Shown piece by piece: positions 8,803-19,135 of a stretch of 64,000 bases of DNA; positions within the stretch are counted from its first letter, which is position 1, and each line of letters starts with the position of its first letter. A program made the position numbers and the translations under genes. This stretch comes from an uncultured Prochlorococcus sp. Lineage in GTDB: Bacteria > Cyanobacteriota > Cyanobacteriia > PCC-6307 > Cyanobiaceae. Location of the stretch: the NCBI GenBank assembly GCA_902622625.1, contig CACNQS010000002.1, forward strand, positions 1 to 64,000. The letters run 5' to 3'. The notes beneath the pieces were generated by a model. That model did no database searches. It worked only from the letters and a program-made list of their open reading frames with translations, and had not been told where the DNA came from.

Positions 8803-9374
8803 AAAATTTATATTTAGCGAGTAAGAATAAAGGTAAAATCGAAGAATATAAGAAATTGCTTGCTGGAGTTAATTGTAAATTATTACTCCAACCAGAATCG
8901 ATAGAAGTTGAAGAGGATGGACTGACATTTAGAGATAATGCAATTAAAAAAGCAAGTGAAGTTTCTAGAAAAACAAATAATTACTCAATAGCAGATGATT
9001 CAGGAATTTGTATTGACGCACTAGATGGTAAGCCTGGCATTTACTCATCTAGATATGCAGAAAATGATCAGAAGAGAATTGAACGAGTTTTAAAAGAACT
9101 TGATGGAGTTCAAAATAGAAGTTCTTTCTTTATTGCCAATATTTGTGTTTGTTCACCAAATGGTGAAGTGATTATTGAATCTGAGGCGAAATGTCATGGC
9201 AATATTATTTTAAACTCGCGAGGAAAAGGTGGTTTTGGGTATGACCCAATTTTTGAGGAGAGCTCAACCAGATTAACTTTCGCAGAAATGAATAATGATA
9301 TTAAAGACTCTTGTAGTCATAGAGGTAAAGCATTAAAAAAAATTATTCCAGATTTAATTGAAATTTTTTCTTAA
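8799..9374 (+). CDS. rdgB: RdgB/HAM1 family non-canonical purine NTP pyrophosphatase
   Basis: Hydrolyses dITP, XTP and ITP to monophosphates, cleaning the nucleotide pool. The 191-residue product starts with LYLASKNKGKIEEYKKLL, the substrate-binding motif, and has SIADDSGICIDALDGKPGIYSSRYA, GKGGFGYDPIFEE, FAEM and SCSHRGKAL, all characteristic. I place the start at ATG 8799, where the conserved N-terminus begins and where ATGA overlap with the phosphohexomutase implies translational coupling; the frame is open further upstream inside that gene. Convergent with the carotenoid oxygenase, 2 bases apart. Confidence 0.95.
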   Translation: MKNLYLASKNKGKIEEYKKLLAGVNCKLLLQPESIEVEEDGLTFRDNAIKKASEVSRKTNNYSIADDSGICIDALDGKPGIYSSRYAENDQKRIERVLKELDGVQNRSSFFIANICVCSPNGEVIIESEAKCHGNIILNSRGKGGFGYDPIFEESSTRLTFAEMNNDIKDSCSHRGKALKKIIPDLIEIFS

Positions 9375-9376
9375 AT

Positions 9377-10861
9377 TCAATTAACCCAAGATCCATGAAG
9401 ACCATGGGGAATTGAAATGGGTAATTCATAAACAGCTAATTCTTTTAAGTCTTTTGAGTCTAATATCACTAGATCGCTTCCCCTCCTTGCACCGTTCCAT
9501 AAAAGTATAAATAAAAATCCCTCATCTTCTTTTGAAGAGTTTTCTGATGAAACCATAATTGGTTCACTTACGAATCCACTTGGACCCGCTGACCAAGAAA
9601 TCTCTTCCTTAGAAGTTAAATTTATTTTTTTTATTGTTTGAAGTGGAGCATTCCCCAGCTTTTGAGATGTGCTTGCCATCCAACTAAAATTTGCTTTTAA
9701 TCCTAAGTTTTTAGGATTTACAACAGCAAATTCACAACATTGTTCACTCAAAGTTTCAAGTTCATTAGTTTTTTTCTTTAGATCGATAATTGATCTTTTC
9801 AATTTTCCTTCTGGATATTTATCAAAGTCAATATCTCTAAAATTCTCGTCTGGACCAACTGATGGGAAATCATCATAAAAAATACTATCCAATACAATTT
9901 TAGAATCTTTCTCAAAGGCATTTACATGATGAAAAACGAATCCTTCTGGAGCATCTATTGTTAACGGTGGCTGACCTCTAAATAATCCACTTTCTCTGGG
10001 GATGATAAAAAACTTTGCCTTTTTATTTGGGTTTGACTTTAGACATTGTGCTGCACCTCTTTGACCCATTACAAATGGAAGAGGATTGAAGTCAATAGCA
10101 TTCTGTAAAAATATTGCCCAATTAGTTGTAATTGCGAAATCATGAAGGAATGCAAAGCCATTAAAAGTATCTTTTCTGTCGAAAATGAGCTCTCCAGAAT
10201 TTGTACCAGCATTATTAAACTCCATTAGTCTAATGGTACTTTTTGGCCCGGTTTGCACTCCAAAAGTGACTAACAGTTCTGAAGATGCATTTGAGTTTAG
10301 GTCTGTTTTGGGATGGGCACTGAATGCTTCGTTAGGCTTGAGTACCCCTTTTAATGTTGTTAAACCAATAGTGTCAAGACTATCGGGATCCATTGCATGA
10401 GGACCGGCTGCTTCCCATAATGCGAGAATTTTATCTCCTAATTTAATGACATGAGTATTAGCGATATTCTTGAATTTTAGATCTAATGCATTATTTAAAA
10501 TACCTCCCTTTTTTTGTGTACCAAAAACACCTCTATAAATAAATTTATTTATTTTTTCTTCTTCCAAGAAGCCTTTAGTTTTAACAAATCTATTTGTTAA
10601 GAATGGCTGACCATTTTCAAATTTTATGGATGTTATCATCCCATCACCATCAAATGGATGATGTACCCATTGTCCACCTCTCTCCAAAATTCCAGGTCCA
10701 TTTCTTAATAATGTTCCATTCAAATTTTTAATATTATTACCTTTGCTAATTTTTAGAAGTTCCTTGGTTAGTTCTTTTTCTACATTTTGATACGCACTTG
10801 ACCAATCTTCTTTATTAAAAGTTTTAAATTTATCAATTTTTTTATTTTGTAAATTTGTCAC
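9377..10861 (-). CDS. Carotenoid cleavage oxygenase (RPE65/Diox1-like)
   Basis: Non-heme iron(II) dioxygenase that cleaves carotenoids or apocarotenoids. The 494-residue length is usual. The four iron-binding His are visible in order: SAHPKTD, FAFLHDFAITTNWAIFLQN, FVFHHVNAFE and the C-terminal SIPHGLHGSW. The early HHPFDGDGMI is also a family hallmark. Starts at ATG 10861. Cyanobacterial relatives make retinal or apocarotenals; the substrate cannot be read here. hisB lies 72 bases further upstream on the same strand. Confidence 0.92.
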   Translation of the reverse strand: MTNLQNKKIDKFKTFNKEDWSSAYQNVEKELTKELLKISKGNNIKNLNGTLLRNGPGILERGGQWVHHPFDGDGMITSIKFENGQPFLTNRFVKTKGFLEEEKINKFIYRGVFGTQKKGGILNNALDLKFKNIANTHVIKLGDKILALWEAAGPHAMDPDSLDTIGLTTLKGVLKPNEAFSAHPKTDLNSNASSELLVTFGVQTGPKSTIRLMEFNNAGTNSGELIFDRKDTFNGFAFLHDFAITTNWAIFLQNAIDFNPLPFVMGQRGAAQCLKSNPNKKAKFFIIPRESGLFRGQPPLTIDAPEGFVFHHVNAFEKDSKIVLDSIFYDDFPSVGPDENFRDIDFDKYPEGKLKRSIIDLKKKTNELETLSEQCCEFAVVNPKNLGLKANFSWMASTSQKLGNAPLQTIKKINLTSKEEISWSAGPSGFVSEPIMVSSENSSKEDEGFLFILLWNGARRGSDLVILDSKDLKELAVYELPISIPHGLHGSWVN

Positions 10862-10933
10862 AACAGAATAATCTTTTTACCTATCTTCGCCAAAAATCAA
10901 CTAAATTGTGGCCGATTCGAAAAAATTCCTATT

Positions 10934-11539
10934 TTATTGATTTTCTAGCATTCCTTTACTGCTCGGAATTGAATCAGATCTTCTTAGATCTATTTCGGTA
11001 GCCATTCTCATTGCTCGTGAAAAAGCTTTAAAGCAAGCCTCAACTATGTGATGCGAATTGCTACCTCTTATTTGATTAATATGTAGAGTAATACCACTGT
11101 TATTTACAAAGGCAATAAAAAACTCTTTTACTAATTCAGTATCATAATTGCCAATTCTAGGAGCTTTTAATTGAAGATCATAAGATAGATGTGGTCTTCC
11201 GGAACAGTCTAAAGTTACTTGAACTAATGCTTCATCTAATGGAGCAAAGAAATGTCCAAATCTACTGATTCCTTTTCTTTCTCCCAAGGCTTTTGAAAAT
11301 GCTTTGCCTAAAGCGATTCCTACATCTTCATTTGTATGATGATCATCAATATGGGTATCTCCAATTGCTTTTATTTTTAAATCGAATAAACCGTGACTAG
11401 ATATTTGATGAAGCATATGATCTAAGAATGGTATCCCTGTTTCAATATCGGAAACCCCATTCCCATCTAAGTTTATAAATACAGAAATATCTGTTTCATT
11501 AGTTTTTCTTTTTATTTCAGATTGCCTAAGAGATGACAT
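10934..11539 (-). CDS. hisB: Imidazoleglycerol-phosphate dehydratase
   Basis: Dehydrates imidazoleglycerol phosphate in histidine synthesis. The 201-residue monofunctional form shows both manganese-binding His clusters: [19 protein letters not shown] and [14 protein letters not shown] early, then [20 protein letters not shown] late, plus [12 protein letters not shown] and DCSGRP. No fused phosphatase, as in cyanobacteria. Begins at ATG 11539, 20 bases after fabI on the same strand, so probably cotranscribed. Confidence 0.97.
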   Translation of the reverse strand: MSSLRQSEIKRKTNETDISVFINLDGNGVSDIETGIPFLDHMLHQISSHGLFDLKIKAIGDTHIDDHHTNEDVGIALGKAFSKALGERKGISRFGHFFAPLDEALVQVTLDCSGRPHLSYDLQLKAPRIGNYDTELVKEFFIAFVNNSGITLHINQIRGSNSHHIVEACFKAFSRAMRMATEIDLRRSDSIPSSKGMLENQ

Positions 11540-11559
11540 TTTTATGCAAAAAATTTAGT

Positions 11560-12342
11560 TTACATTCCATTAATGCAGTAACCCGCATCAACATAAATTG
11601 TTTGTCCTGAAATGCCGCTAGAGAGATCACTTAATAAAAAAGCAGCAGTATTACCTACTTCTGTTTGAGTGACTGTTCTGCGTAAAGGAGCCTTTTCTTC
11701 AACATTGTGAATCATATCTAAAATGCCACCTATAGCAGAACTAGCAAGTGTTCTTATAGGTCCAGCACTTATTGCATTAACTCTGACTTGTTTTTCGGGC
11801 CCAAGTTCTGCAGAAAGATATCTTACTGAAGCTTCTAAAGCTGCTTTTGCAACTCCCATCACGTTGTAGTTAGGAATAGCCCTCTCTGATCCTAAATAAG
11901 TTAATGAGACAACGCCAGCACCATCACTAAAAAGTGGTTTTGCAGCTTTACATAAAGGTGCTAAAGAATACGCACTTATATTAAGAGCCCTATCAAAACC
12001 CTCTGAAGTGGTAGCACTATAATCTCCAATCAATTCATCGCGTCCTGCAAATGCTAGGCAGTGAACTAATCCGTCAATTTGCCCCCAATTGTCTTTTATA
12101 TTTTTAAAAATTTCTTCAATTTGAGCTGGATTTTGAACATCAAGAGGCAAAAATAAAGATGGGTTTAGAGGTTCAGTTAGTTCTCTAACTTTAGATTCGA
12201 ATCTTCCCTTATCATCAGGCAAATATGTGATTCCAAGTTCTGCGCCAGCTTTTGAAAGTTGTTGAGCGATACCCCATGCTATTGAACGATTGTTGGCAAT
12301 TCCTGTAACAAGAATTTTTTTGCCAGTTAGATTTAGAAGCAT
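11560..12342 (-). CDS. fabI: Enoyl-[acyl-carrier-protein] reductase
   Basis: NADH-dependent last reduction of each fatty-acid elongation cycle. The 260-residue short-chain dehydrogenase-type protein shows the divergent FabI glycine motif GIANNRSIAWGIAQQL, LVHCLAFAGRDEL, and the catalytic YNVMGVAKAALE with Tyr-x6-Lys, then RVNAISAGPIRTLASS. Starts at ATG 12342; a 105-bp gap separates it from the divergent thioredoxin-like gene, so both promoters probably lie there. Confidence 0.97.
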   Translation of the reverse strand: MLLNLTGKKILVTGIANNRSIAWGIAQQLSKAGAELGITYLPDDKGRFESKVRELTEPLNPSLFLPLDVQNPAQIEEIFKNIKDNWGQIDGLVHCLAFAGRDELIGDYSATTSEGFDRALNISAYSLAPLCKAAKPLFSDGAGVVSLTYLGSERAIPNYNVMGVAKAALEASVRYLSAELGPEKQVRVNAISAGPIRTLASSAIGGILDMIHNVEEKAPLRRTVTQTEVGNTAAFLLSDLSSGISGQTIYVDAGYCINGM

Positions 12343-12447
12343 TTTGTTTATTATTTCTATTATTCTCCTATATAAAAGTACCTATCTTTACGGATTACTG
12401 CAAAATATACAATAATTTTCAAATATCAATGAATATTTAACTTGAAC

Positions 12448-13042
12448 ATGGTCAGAACAAATTCTATGGTTTTGGAATTAGGTTTTCAATTACCTAATTT
12501 TCAAATGTTAAATGCTAATTCTTCAAAAAAATGAATATTTTAATTCTCATAATTTAGATAATCGGCATTTACTTTTAATGTTTATTTGTGCCCATTGCCC
12601 ATTTGTTAAATATATTGAGAATCAAATTTTTACCTTAAGTAAAGAAATTGAAAATACAGTTCAAACAGTTGCAATTTCTAGTAATGATATTGTCACTTTT
12701 CCTTCAGATTCTCCTAAAAATTTGAGATTACAAGCACAAACACAAGGATGGAGTTTTCCTTATCTATATGATGAAAATCAAAATTTTGCTAAGAAATTAA
12801 AAGCCGCTTGCACCCCAGATTTTTATCTTTTTTCAAATGAAGGAGATGGTGATTTTTTATTGTATTATCATGGCCAATTAGACGATAGTAGACCAGGTAA
12901 TAATATCCCTCTATCTGGAAAAGATTTGCGCGTTGCTGTAAGAGATTTGAATAAAGATAATTCTTATCCCTCAAATCAAATGCCTTCTTTAGGTTGCAAT
13001 ATAAAATGGACTCCTGGGAAAGAACCAAGTTGGTTTAAATGA
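12448..13042 (+). pseudogene. Thioredoxin/AhpC-TSA-like protein, frame interrupted at an A7 run
   Basis: Redoxin-type protein with a CxxC motif (FICAHCPFVKYIENQ), related to thioredoxin-fold AhpC/TSA proteins. The expected N-terminus lies in one frame from ATG 12448 (MVLELGFQLPNFQMLNANSS) and stops at TGA 12532; the rest of the protein continues in the +1 frame to 13042. The junction is seven As at 12525-12531; with six, one continuous 197-residue protein results. Within the second frame an ATG at 12512 could start a 176-residue product by itself. Interpretations: transcriptional slippage, phase variation, a real lesion, or a homopolymer error. I call it broken only as the sequence stands; the downstream part shows no decay. 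Confidence 0.75.
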
Positions 13043-13095
13043 ATTAAAAATTTTTTTTACCCATAGAAATATGGTTAGGGGTTAATATATTTACT

Positions 13096-14301
13096 ATGCA
13101 GATACCTCCATTTACTTTAAATAGGCAGTACCAAGAAATTGGCTTTGAAATTGAGAGTGAGGTTTCTAAAGTTTTAAAAGGGGGCCAGTATATTGGAGGA
13201 CAAGAAATTGCCAAATTTGAGGAGAGTTTTTCAAATCTGATTGGTGTTGAAAATACTATTGGATGTAATAGTGGAACTGATGCTTTAGTATTAGCTCTGC
13301 GCGCATTAGATATCGGTGTGGGTGATGAAGTTATTACCTCATCTTTTAGCTTTTTTGCAACTGCAGAGGCTATTAGTGCAGTGGGTGCTAATCCTGTTTT
13401 GGTAGATATAGATCCAGAAACTTATCTCATTAATACTGAACTAATAGAACAAGAAATAAATTCTAATACCAAGGCAATTATGCCAGTTCATCTATTTGGT
13501 AATGCAGTGAATATGACCTTAATAAAATATTTGGCTAAGAAATATGACTTAAAAGTAATAGAAGATTGTGCTCAGGCAACATGCACAATGTGGGAAACTT
13601 CCAAAGTTGGTAGTATCGGAGATATAGGCTGTTTTAGCTTTTTCCCTACTAAAAATTTAGGAGCTGCTGGAGATGGTGGAGCAGTAACAACTTCAGATCA
13701 GAAGATTGCAAAAAAAATTAGAGAACTGGCTGTTCATGGCAGTCCAATAAGATATCATCATACCCAAATTGGATATAACAGCAGACTTGATACCATTCAA
13801 GCTGCCATCTTAAACATTAAAATTAAATATATTTCTAAGTGGATTAAAAATCGCCAAAAAATTGCTAATATTTACCTTGATTTATTAGAAAAAAATCCAT
13901 TTATTAGTTTTCCAAAAAAAAGCTCTGATTCAATTTCCCATTCTTGGAATCAATTTGTAATCAAATTAAGAAACGATAAATATTTTTTAAATGAAGATTT
14001 TTCAAATTTATTTGATACTGATTGCAAAAAATACTATTCCTTAAGGAATTTGGTAAAACAACAACTTTTTGAAAAAGGTATTAATTCAATTATTTATTAT
14101 CCAATTCCAATTCACGCTCAAATAGCTTACAAATATAAAAATTTTTCTAGAACAAAACTCATTAATACAGAGAGAATTTGTACAGAAGTTCTTAGTCTTC
14201 CAATGTTTCCTGAAATTTCTTATGAAGAGCAAGTTTATGTAGCAAAAAATTTAAATAAAGTTTTAAAGAATTGTATAGAGGAAATTCAAATTTCAGCATA
14301 A
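13096..14301 (+). CDS. DegT/DnrJ/EryC1 family PLP-dependent aminotransferase
   Basis: A 401-residue sugar aminotransferase-type enzyme. Visible: GGQYIGGQEIAKFEE, the PLP-contact NSGTDALVLALRAL, DCAQATCTMWE, and the Schiff-base lysine in CFSFFPTKNLGAAGDGGAV; IGYNSRLDTIQAAIL is also conserved. Relatives transaminate nucleotide-bound keto sugars for lipopolysaccharide or secondary metabolites, but no other sugar genes are adjacent, so the substrate is open. Starts at ATG 13096; the tail overlaps the convergent photolyase by 16 bases. Confidence 0.93.
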   Translation: MQIPPFTLNRQYQEIGFEIESEVSKVLKGGQYIGGQEIAKFEESFSNLIGVENTIGCNSGTDALVLALRALDIGVGDEVITSSFSFFATAEAISAVGANPVLVDIDPETYLINTELIEQEINSNTKAIMPVHLFGNAVNMTLIKYLAKKYDLKVIEDCAQATCTMWETSKVGSIGDIGCFSFFPTKNLGAAGDGGAVTTSDQKIAKKIRELAVHGSPIRYHHTQIGYNSRLDTIQAAILNIKIKYISKWIKNRQKIANIYLDLLEKNPFISFPKKSSDSISHSWNQFVIKLRNDKYFLNEDFSNLFDTDCKKYYSLRNLVKQQLFEKGINSIIYYPIPIHAQIAYKYKNFSRTKLINTERICTEVLSLPMFPEISYEEQVYVAKNLNKVLKNCIEEIQISA

Positions 14302-15722
14302 AGTGATTTAAATGATCTTTGTTGTATGTTGTGATTGACAATAGGGCTTGGATAATTATTTTTTTCTAAATTAGATATCTCCCCATTTAATAATTCTGCA
14401 TTTGACACTTTAGATAATTCAGGAATCCAATATTTTATATATTCACAAATAGGATCAAATTTTTTTGCTTGGGTATATGGATTAAAAATTCTAAGTGGTT
14501 TTGGATCCATACCGCTACTGGCGCTCCACTGCCATCCACCATTATTTGCAGCTAAGTCTCCATCAACCAAAGTCTCCATAAATTTTTTCTCGCCCATTTG
14601 CCAATTGCATATAAGATCTTTTACCAGAAATGAAGCGACTATCATCCTACATCTGTTATGCATCCAGCCAGTACTATTTAGTTGACGCATTGCAGCATCA
14701 ACTATAGGTACTCCGGTCTCTCCTTTGCTCCAATGCTGAAACCATTCATTATTGTTTTGCCATGGAAAGTGATCCCATTTTTTTCTATATGGACCTTTCT
14801 CTAGCTCTGGGAAATGGAATAAGCAATGTTGATAAAATTCACGCCAAACAAGTTCTTTTTGCCAAGTTTCAATTGAAAGATAATTTCCTTGAATTGCAAA
14901 ATCTGAATTTAAAATTAATGTGGCGTTCCAAATTTTTCTAATGCTAATGGTGCCGAATCTGAGAGATGCACTTAGAAAAGATGTCCCATTATGGGAAGGA
15001 AAATCTCGTGCAGAATTATAAGAAAATATTTTTTTTTCGTTAATGAAGTTTTCTAATAATGTTTCTGCAGCATTCTCTCCAGGTCTACATGGACAAATAT
15101 TCGAACCAGGAAACTTGATATTTTTGATAAATTTTTCTAGAACTGAATCAGATGAATTTATTGTCCTATTTTCTTGGAGTTTTTTATCTATATCTTTAAA
15201 CTGGAAAACAACTTTATCTTGGTCATATGGACCTAATAAATTCATTTTTGATTTAAGGTTTTTATAAAAAGGCCCATAAACTGAATAAGGTTTATTATTT
15301 CCGGAAAATATTTTTAAAGGTTCTATTAATAAGTGATCCCAAGTTTCAATAACTTGAATATTTTGTTCTTTTAAATTTTTTTTTATTTGTAAATCGCGAT
15401 TGATCTCATAAGGTTCAATTGATCTATTCCAAAAAACAAATTTAGCATTTATTTTCTTTGCTAATTGAGGAATTAATAATACCGGATCTCCTTCTTCCAT
15501 AACTAATCTACTACCCATTTTTTTCCAATTATTTCCTAATTCTTGAAGCGAATTTCCAAGAAACCAAGCTCTTGAACTTGCATTAAAATCGTGTGAGTAA
15601 TTTTTATCAAATATATAAGTTGAAGTAATTGCATTTGATAATGAAAACGCTTTGATTAAAGCTTGATTATCAAATATTCTTAAATCCTTTCTATGCCAAA
15701 AAAGTATTCTAGGTTTATTCAT
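14286..15722 (-). CDS. phrB: Deoxyribodipyrimidine photolyase (class I CPD type)
   Basis: Light-driven, FAD-dependent repair of UV-induced pyrimidine dimers. The 478-residue protein has the N-terminal antenna Rossmann-like domain (RILFWHRKDLRIFDNQAL) and the C-terminal FAD domain: FRFGTISIRKIW-like loop, WQKELVWREFYQHCL, GETGVPIVDAAMRQL, TGWMHNRCRMIVASFLVKDL, and NGGWQWSASSGMDPKP. Conserved tryptophans of the electron-transfer chain are in place. Starts at ATG 15722, overlapping the Nudix stop as ATGA, so the two are translationally coupled. This fits a surface-ocean, high-UV habitat. Confidence 0.95.
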   Translation of the reverse strand: MNKPRILFWHRKDLRIFDNQALIKAFSLSNAITSTYIFDKNYSHDFNASSRAWFLGNSLQELGNNWKKMGSRLVMEEGDPVLLIPQLAKKINAKFVFWNRSIEPYEINRDLQIKKNLKEQNIQVIETWDHLLIEPLKIFSGNNKPYSVYGPFYKNLKSKMNLLGPYDQDKVVFQFKDIDKKLQENRTINSSDSVLEKFIKNIKFPGSNICPCRPGENAAETLLENFINEKKIFSYNSARDFPSHNGTSFLSASLRFGTISIRKIWNATLILNSDFAIQGNYLSIETWQKELVWREFYQHCLFHFPELEKGPYRKKWDHFPWQNNNEWFQHWSKGETGVPIVDAAMRQLNSTGWMHNRCRMIVASFLVKDLICNWQMGEKKFMETLVDGDLAANNGGWQWSASSGMDPKPLRIFNPYTQAKKFDPICEYIKYWIPELSKVSNAELLNGEISNLEKNNYPSPIVNHNIQQRSFKSLYAEI

Positions 15723-16282
15723 AATTTATCTAAAAATTGTTTGGCTCTAAACCAAGCCGTCACGGTTTTTGCGTCAAGAATTTCATCCCCACTAGAAATA
15801 AGATTATCTAGTTTGTCGGGATCTAAAATTAATACTTCTATATCTTCATCTAAATCTCCTTTAACCTCGTAATTAAGTTTGTTTAAATCACGAGCTAAAA
15901 ATAAATAAATTTCTTCATCTGCATAACCTGGAGCAGGTACAAGAGTTCCTAGTTCATCCCATTTGTTTGCACTGAATCCAGTCTCTTCTTGTATTTCTCT
16001 TTGTATTGAATTAATAGGTGTTTCACCTACTTCTAATGTACCCGCTGGAAATTCTAATAAATACCTTGAAACAGCAAATCTATATTGCCTAAGAATGATA
16101 ACTTTATTGTCTTTTGTAATCGGAACGGCTAGTGCTGCCCCAGGATGCTTAATATATCCATATTCACCTTCATGTCCATTTGGAAGCTCAATTTTATTTA
16201 TTTCAAAACTAAACTTTTTTGACTGTAACTCAGATATTTTTTCTTTAAAAATGGATCTTTTAATAAGGTTTTTGTTGCCCAT
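15719..16282 (-). CDS. Nudix hydrolase, ADP-ribose pyrophosphatase-like
   Basis: A 187-residue hydrolase of nucleoside diphosphates linked to another moiety. The Nudix box is complete: GTLEVGETPINSIQREIQEE followed by TGF. Upstream VIILRQYRFAVSRYLLEFPA is typical of the ADP-ribose/NADH-type subgroup. Position upstream of and overlapping photolyase, with folK 47 bases further upstream, suggests one transcript for folate and DNA-damage functions. Exact substrate is inferred from family only. Confidence 0.92.
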   Translation of the reverse strand: MGNKNLIKRSIFKEKISELQSKKFSFEINKIELPNGHEGEYGYIKHPGAALAVPITKDNKVIILRQYRFAVSRYLLEFPAGTLEVGETPINSIQREIQEETGFSANKWDELGTLVPAPGYADEEIYLFLARDLNKLNYEVKGDLDEDIEVLILDPDKLDNLISSGDEILDAKTVTAWFRAKQFLDKL

Positions 16283-16329
16283 AATTTTTAAATAAAAATA
16301 GCCTAACAGTTATTTTTTGGTTTTGTAAA

Positions 16330-16908
16330 TCAATTAATAGACCATTTTGGATCATCAAACTTTGTGATTTTTTGGCTTCTACTTAAGATTTCAGATAGTG
16401 GTGTAATAACGAAATTCCGATTCATGAATCTAGGGTGAGGTAACGTTAATTCCTCGTCAACCGTATGAAAATCTTCCCACCAAAGAATATCTAAATCGAG
16501 ACATCTTGATAGCCATTTCTTACCCTTTGGCGTCTCTTCTCGTCCGAAAAATCTCTCTAACTTTTTTAGCTCTTTTAAAAGTAATTTCGCATTTTTATTT
16601 GATGGTTTAGGGAAAGAATTACTTTTTATAAGTAATAAACTATTTAAATAATTTGGCTGCTCATTTTCTACACCATGAGGTAATGTCTCATAAATTGAAG
16701 ACCAAAAAAAGTTTGCATGAAATTTGCTTTGCTCTTCTTTTTTTTCGTTGGAACTATCTCCCCACTCATTTATTATTTCCTCTATTTTTGGTTTGCAAAT
16801 TAATAGTGACTCAAGAGGGCTGCCGAATTTACTATCAATATTTGCTCCGAGGGATATACATAGTCCATTTTTGATATTAAGATTTGATAATTCCACTACA
16901 AAAAACAA
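16330..16908 (-). CDS. folK: 2-Amino-4-hydroxy-6-hydroxymethyldihydropteridine pyrophosphokinase
   Basis: Transfers pyrophosphate from ATP to hydroxymethyldihydropterin in folate synthesis. The 192-residue product has [16 protein letters not shown] at the start, [20 protein letters not shown], the ATP-binding [12 protein letters not shown], and the signature [20 protein letters not shown]. The open frame begins at TTG 16908; GTG at 16896 is an equally good start, and no ATG precedes the conserved region. Possible link to photolyase is location only; this photolyase's antenna cofactor is not shown. Confidence 0.93.
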   Translation of the reverse strand: MFFVVELSNLNIKNGLCISLGANIDSKFGSPLESLLICKPKIEEIINEWGDSSNEKKEEQSKFHANFFWSSIYETLPHGVENEQPNYLNSLLLIKSNSFPKPSNKNAKLLLKELKKLERFFGREETPKGKKWLSRCLDLDILWWEDFHTVDEELTLPHPRFMNRNFVITPLSEILSRSQKITKFDDPKWSIN

Positions 16909-16944
16909 AGTTATTGGATAAATTCTATATCAGGCATTTTTAAA

Positions 16945-19128
16945 GTGATTTTGAACCCCGAGTTAAAAGACAATGGAGAAATAAAAGATTTAATGAAGTC
17001 AAAGGATTCTTTTAGAGCTTTCCCTTTGGCCGCAATTACAGGTCATAGCTTATTGAAATTATCTTTACTTTTGGCAGCAGTTGATCCCAGTTTAGGGGGA
17101 GTAATTATTGCTGGCGGAAGAGGTACTGGTAAGTCAGTATTAGCAAGGGGTTTACATTCTTTACTTCCTCCTATAGAGGTATTAGATAATGAATTAATAC
17201 TAGAAAAGCTAACTGAGAAAAATAGTGGAACTTCATTAAAACCTATTGGTAGGAACCTAGATCCAGATAAACCAGAGGAATGGGATATTAGTACTAATAA
17301 ATTGTTGGGGGAGGTAATTGGAAGTGATTATTTGAATCAAATTGAAGAAATTCCGAAAAAAGTAAGAGAGGCCCCATTTATTCAAGTTCCCATTGGCATA
17401 ACTGAAGACAGGCTTGTTGGATCAATTGACGTCGCTGCATCATTAAGTACGGGCGAACAAGTTTTTCAACCTGGAATTTTAGCAGAGGCTCATAGAGGTG
17501 TTCTTTATGTAGACGATATAAATTTATTGGACGATGGCATTGTAAATTTAATTCTTGAAGCCACAGGAAGAGAGAAAAATAATATTGAAAGAGATGGTTT
17601 AAGCCTTTCTCATCCTTCTAAGTCACTTTTAATAGCAACTTATAATCCCGAAGAGGGTGCTCTAAGAGATCATGTTTTAGATCGTTTTGCCATCGTGCTT
17701 TCCGCAGATCAATCTATTGATAATGCTCAAAGAGTTGAGATTACAAAATCTGTTTTATCGCACGCAGAAAATAATATTAAATTTTCAGAAAAATGGTCTG
17801 AAGAATCTGATAATTTATCCACTCAATTAATTTTGGCAAGGCAATGGTTAAAGGATGTCAAGATAACAAAAGAGCAAATAACCTATTTAGTTAATGAAGC
17901 TCTTAGAGGAGGAGTAGAAGGTCATAGGTCAGAATTATTTGCAGTAAAAGTAGCAAAGGCTAATGCAGCTCTTCGAGGCGATGAGAATGTAAATTCTGAA
18001 GACCTAAAAGTCGCAGTTAGGTTAGTTATTCTCCCACGAGCAATGCAAATTCCTCCAGAAGATGATGATATTCAACCCCCCCCTCCAGAGGATCAGAGTC
18101 CCCCCCCTCCACCTCAATCAAACAATGAAGAGTCTGAACCTGAGAATAGTGAAAATGATAATGAGCAAGACCAAGAACAAGAAGAAGATAATTCTGATAG
18201 AGAAGAAGAATCTACTCCCGAAATACCTGAAGAGTTTATATTAGACCCTGAGGCATGTATGGTTGATCCTGATTTATTGCTTTTTTCATCAGCTAAAGCT
18301 AAAGCAGGGAATAGCGGGAGTAGATCAGTCATATTTAGTGACAGTAGAGGAAGATATGTAAAACCTATTATTCCAAGAGGTAAAGTAAAAAGAATTGCAG
18401 TGGATGCTACCCTTCGGGCCGCTGCACCTTATCAAAAATCGAGAAGATTAAGGAACCCTAATAAATCAATAGTTATTGAAGAAAATGATTTTAGGGCCAA
18501 GCTTCTTCAAAAAAAGGCGGGGGCCTTAGTAATTTTTCTGGTTGATGCTAGTGGCTCTATGGCTTTAAATAGAATGCAAAGTGCCAAAGGCGCTGTAATA
18601 AGACTTTTAACAGAGGCATATGAGAATAGAGATGAAGTAGCTCTTATTCCTTTTAGAGGTAATCAGGCCGAAGTGCTTTTGCCTCCAACAAGATCAATAA
18701 CTGCTGCAAAAAGAAGGTTGGAAACAATGCCTTGTGGTGGTGGATCTCCTTTGGCACATGGACTAACACAATCAGCAAAAGTAGCAAAAAATGCTCTTTC
18801 AACAGGAGATATAGGTCAAGTTATTGTTGTAGGGATCACTGATGGCCGAGGAAATGTACCATTAGGATTATCTCTAGGACAAAATGAGGTTGAGGGACAA
18901 GATAAAGAAAATGAGAACGTCAATTTAAAGCAAGAAGTTCTTGATATTGCAGCAAAATATCCCATGCTTGGGATAAAACTCTTAGTAATTGATACAGAAA
19001 GAAAATTTATAGCAAGTGGATTTGGTAAAGAATTAGCAGAGGCTGCTCAAGGGAAATACGTCCAGTTGCCAAAAGCTACAGATAAAGCAATCGCAGCTAT
19101 GGCTTTAAATGCTATCAATGAATTCTAA
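16945..19128 (+). CDS. chlD: Magnesium chelatase ATPase subunit D
   Basis: With ChlI and ChlH inserts magnesium into protoporphyrin IX, the committed step of chlorophyll synthesis. The 727-residue protein has an AAA+ domain ([25 protein letters not shown]), a proline-rich then acidic linker near residues 370-430 ([15 protein letters not shown], followed by a Glu/Asp/Gln tract), and a C-terminal von Willebrand A domain with the metal site [13 protein letters not shown] and [10 protein letters not shown]. Starts at GTG 16945; an ATG at 16993 ([18 protein letters not shown]) is an alternative. Divergent from folK with only 36 bases between. Confidence 0.97.
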   Translation: MILNPELKDNGEIKDLMKSKDSFRAFPLAAITGHSLLKLSLLLAAVDPSLGGVIIAGGRGTGKSVLARGLHSLLPPIEVLDNELILEKLTEKNSGTSLKPIGRNLDPDKPEEWDISTNKLLGEVIGSDYLNQIEEIPKKVREAPFIQVPIGITEDRLVGSIDVAASLSTGEQVFQPGILAEAHRGVLYVDDINLLDDGIVNLILEATGREKNNIERDGLSLSHPSKSLLIATYNPEEGALRDHVLDRFAIVLSADQSIDNAQRVEITKSVLSHAENNIKFSEKWSEESDNLSTQLILARQWLKDVKITKEQITYLVNEALRGGVEGHRSELFAVKVAKANAALRGDENVNSEDLKVAVRLVILPRAMQIPPEDDDIQPPPPEDQSPPPPPQSNNEESEPENSENDNEQDQEQEEDNSDREEESTPEIPEEFILDPEACMVDPDLLLFSSAKAKAGNSGSRSVIFSDSRGRYVKPIIPRGKVKRIAVDATLRAAAPYQKSRRLRNPNKSIVIEENDFRAKLLQKKAGALVIFLVDASGSMALNRMQSAKGAVIRLLTEAYENRDEVALIPFRGNQAEVLLPPTRSITAAKRRLETMPCGGGSPLAHGLTQSAKVAKNALSTGDIGQVIVVGITDGRGNVPLGLSLGQNEVEGQDKENENVNLKQEVLDIAAKYPMLGIKLLVIDTERKFIASGFGKELAEAAQGKYVQLPKATDKAIAAMALNAINEF

Positions 19129-19135
19129 ATATTTT

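Noticed and set aside
15963..16295. 110-residue ORF opposite the Nudix gene
   Set aside because: Antisense shadow; the Nudix box lies on the other strand and accounts for the region.
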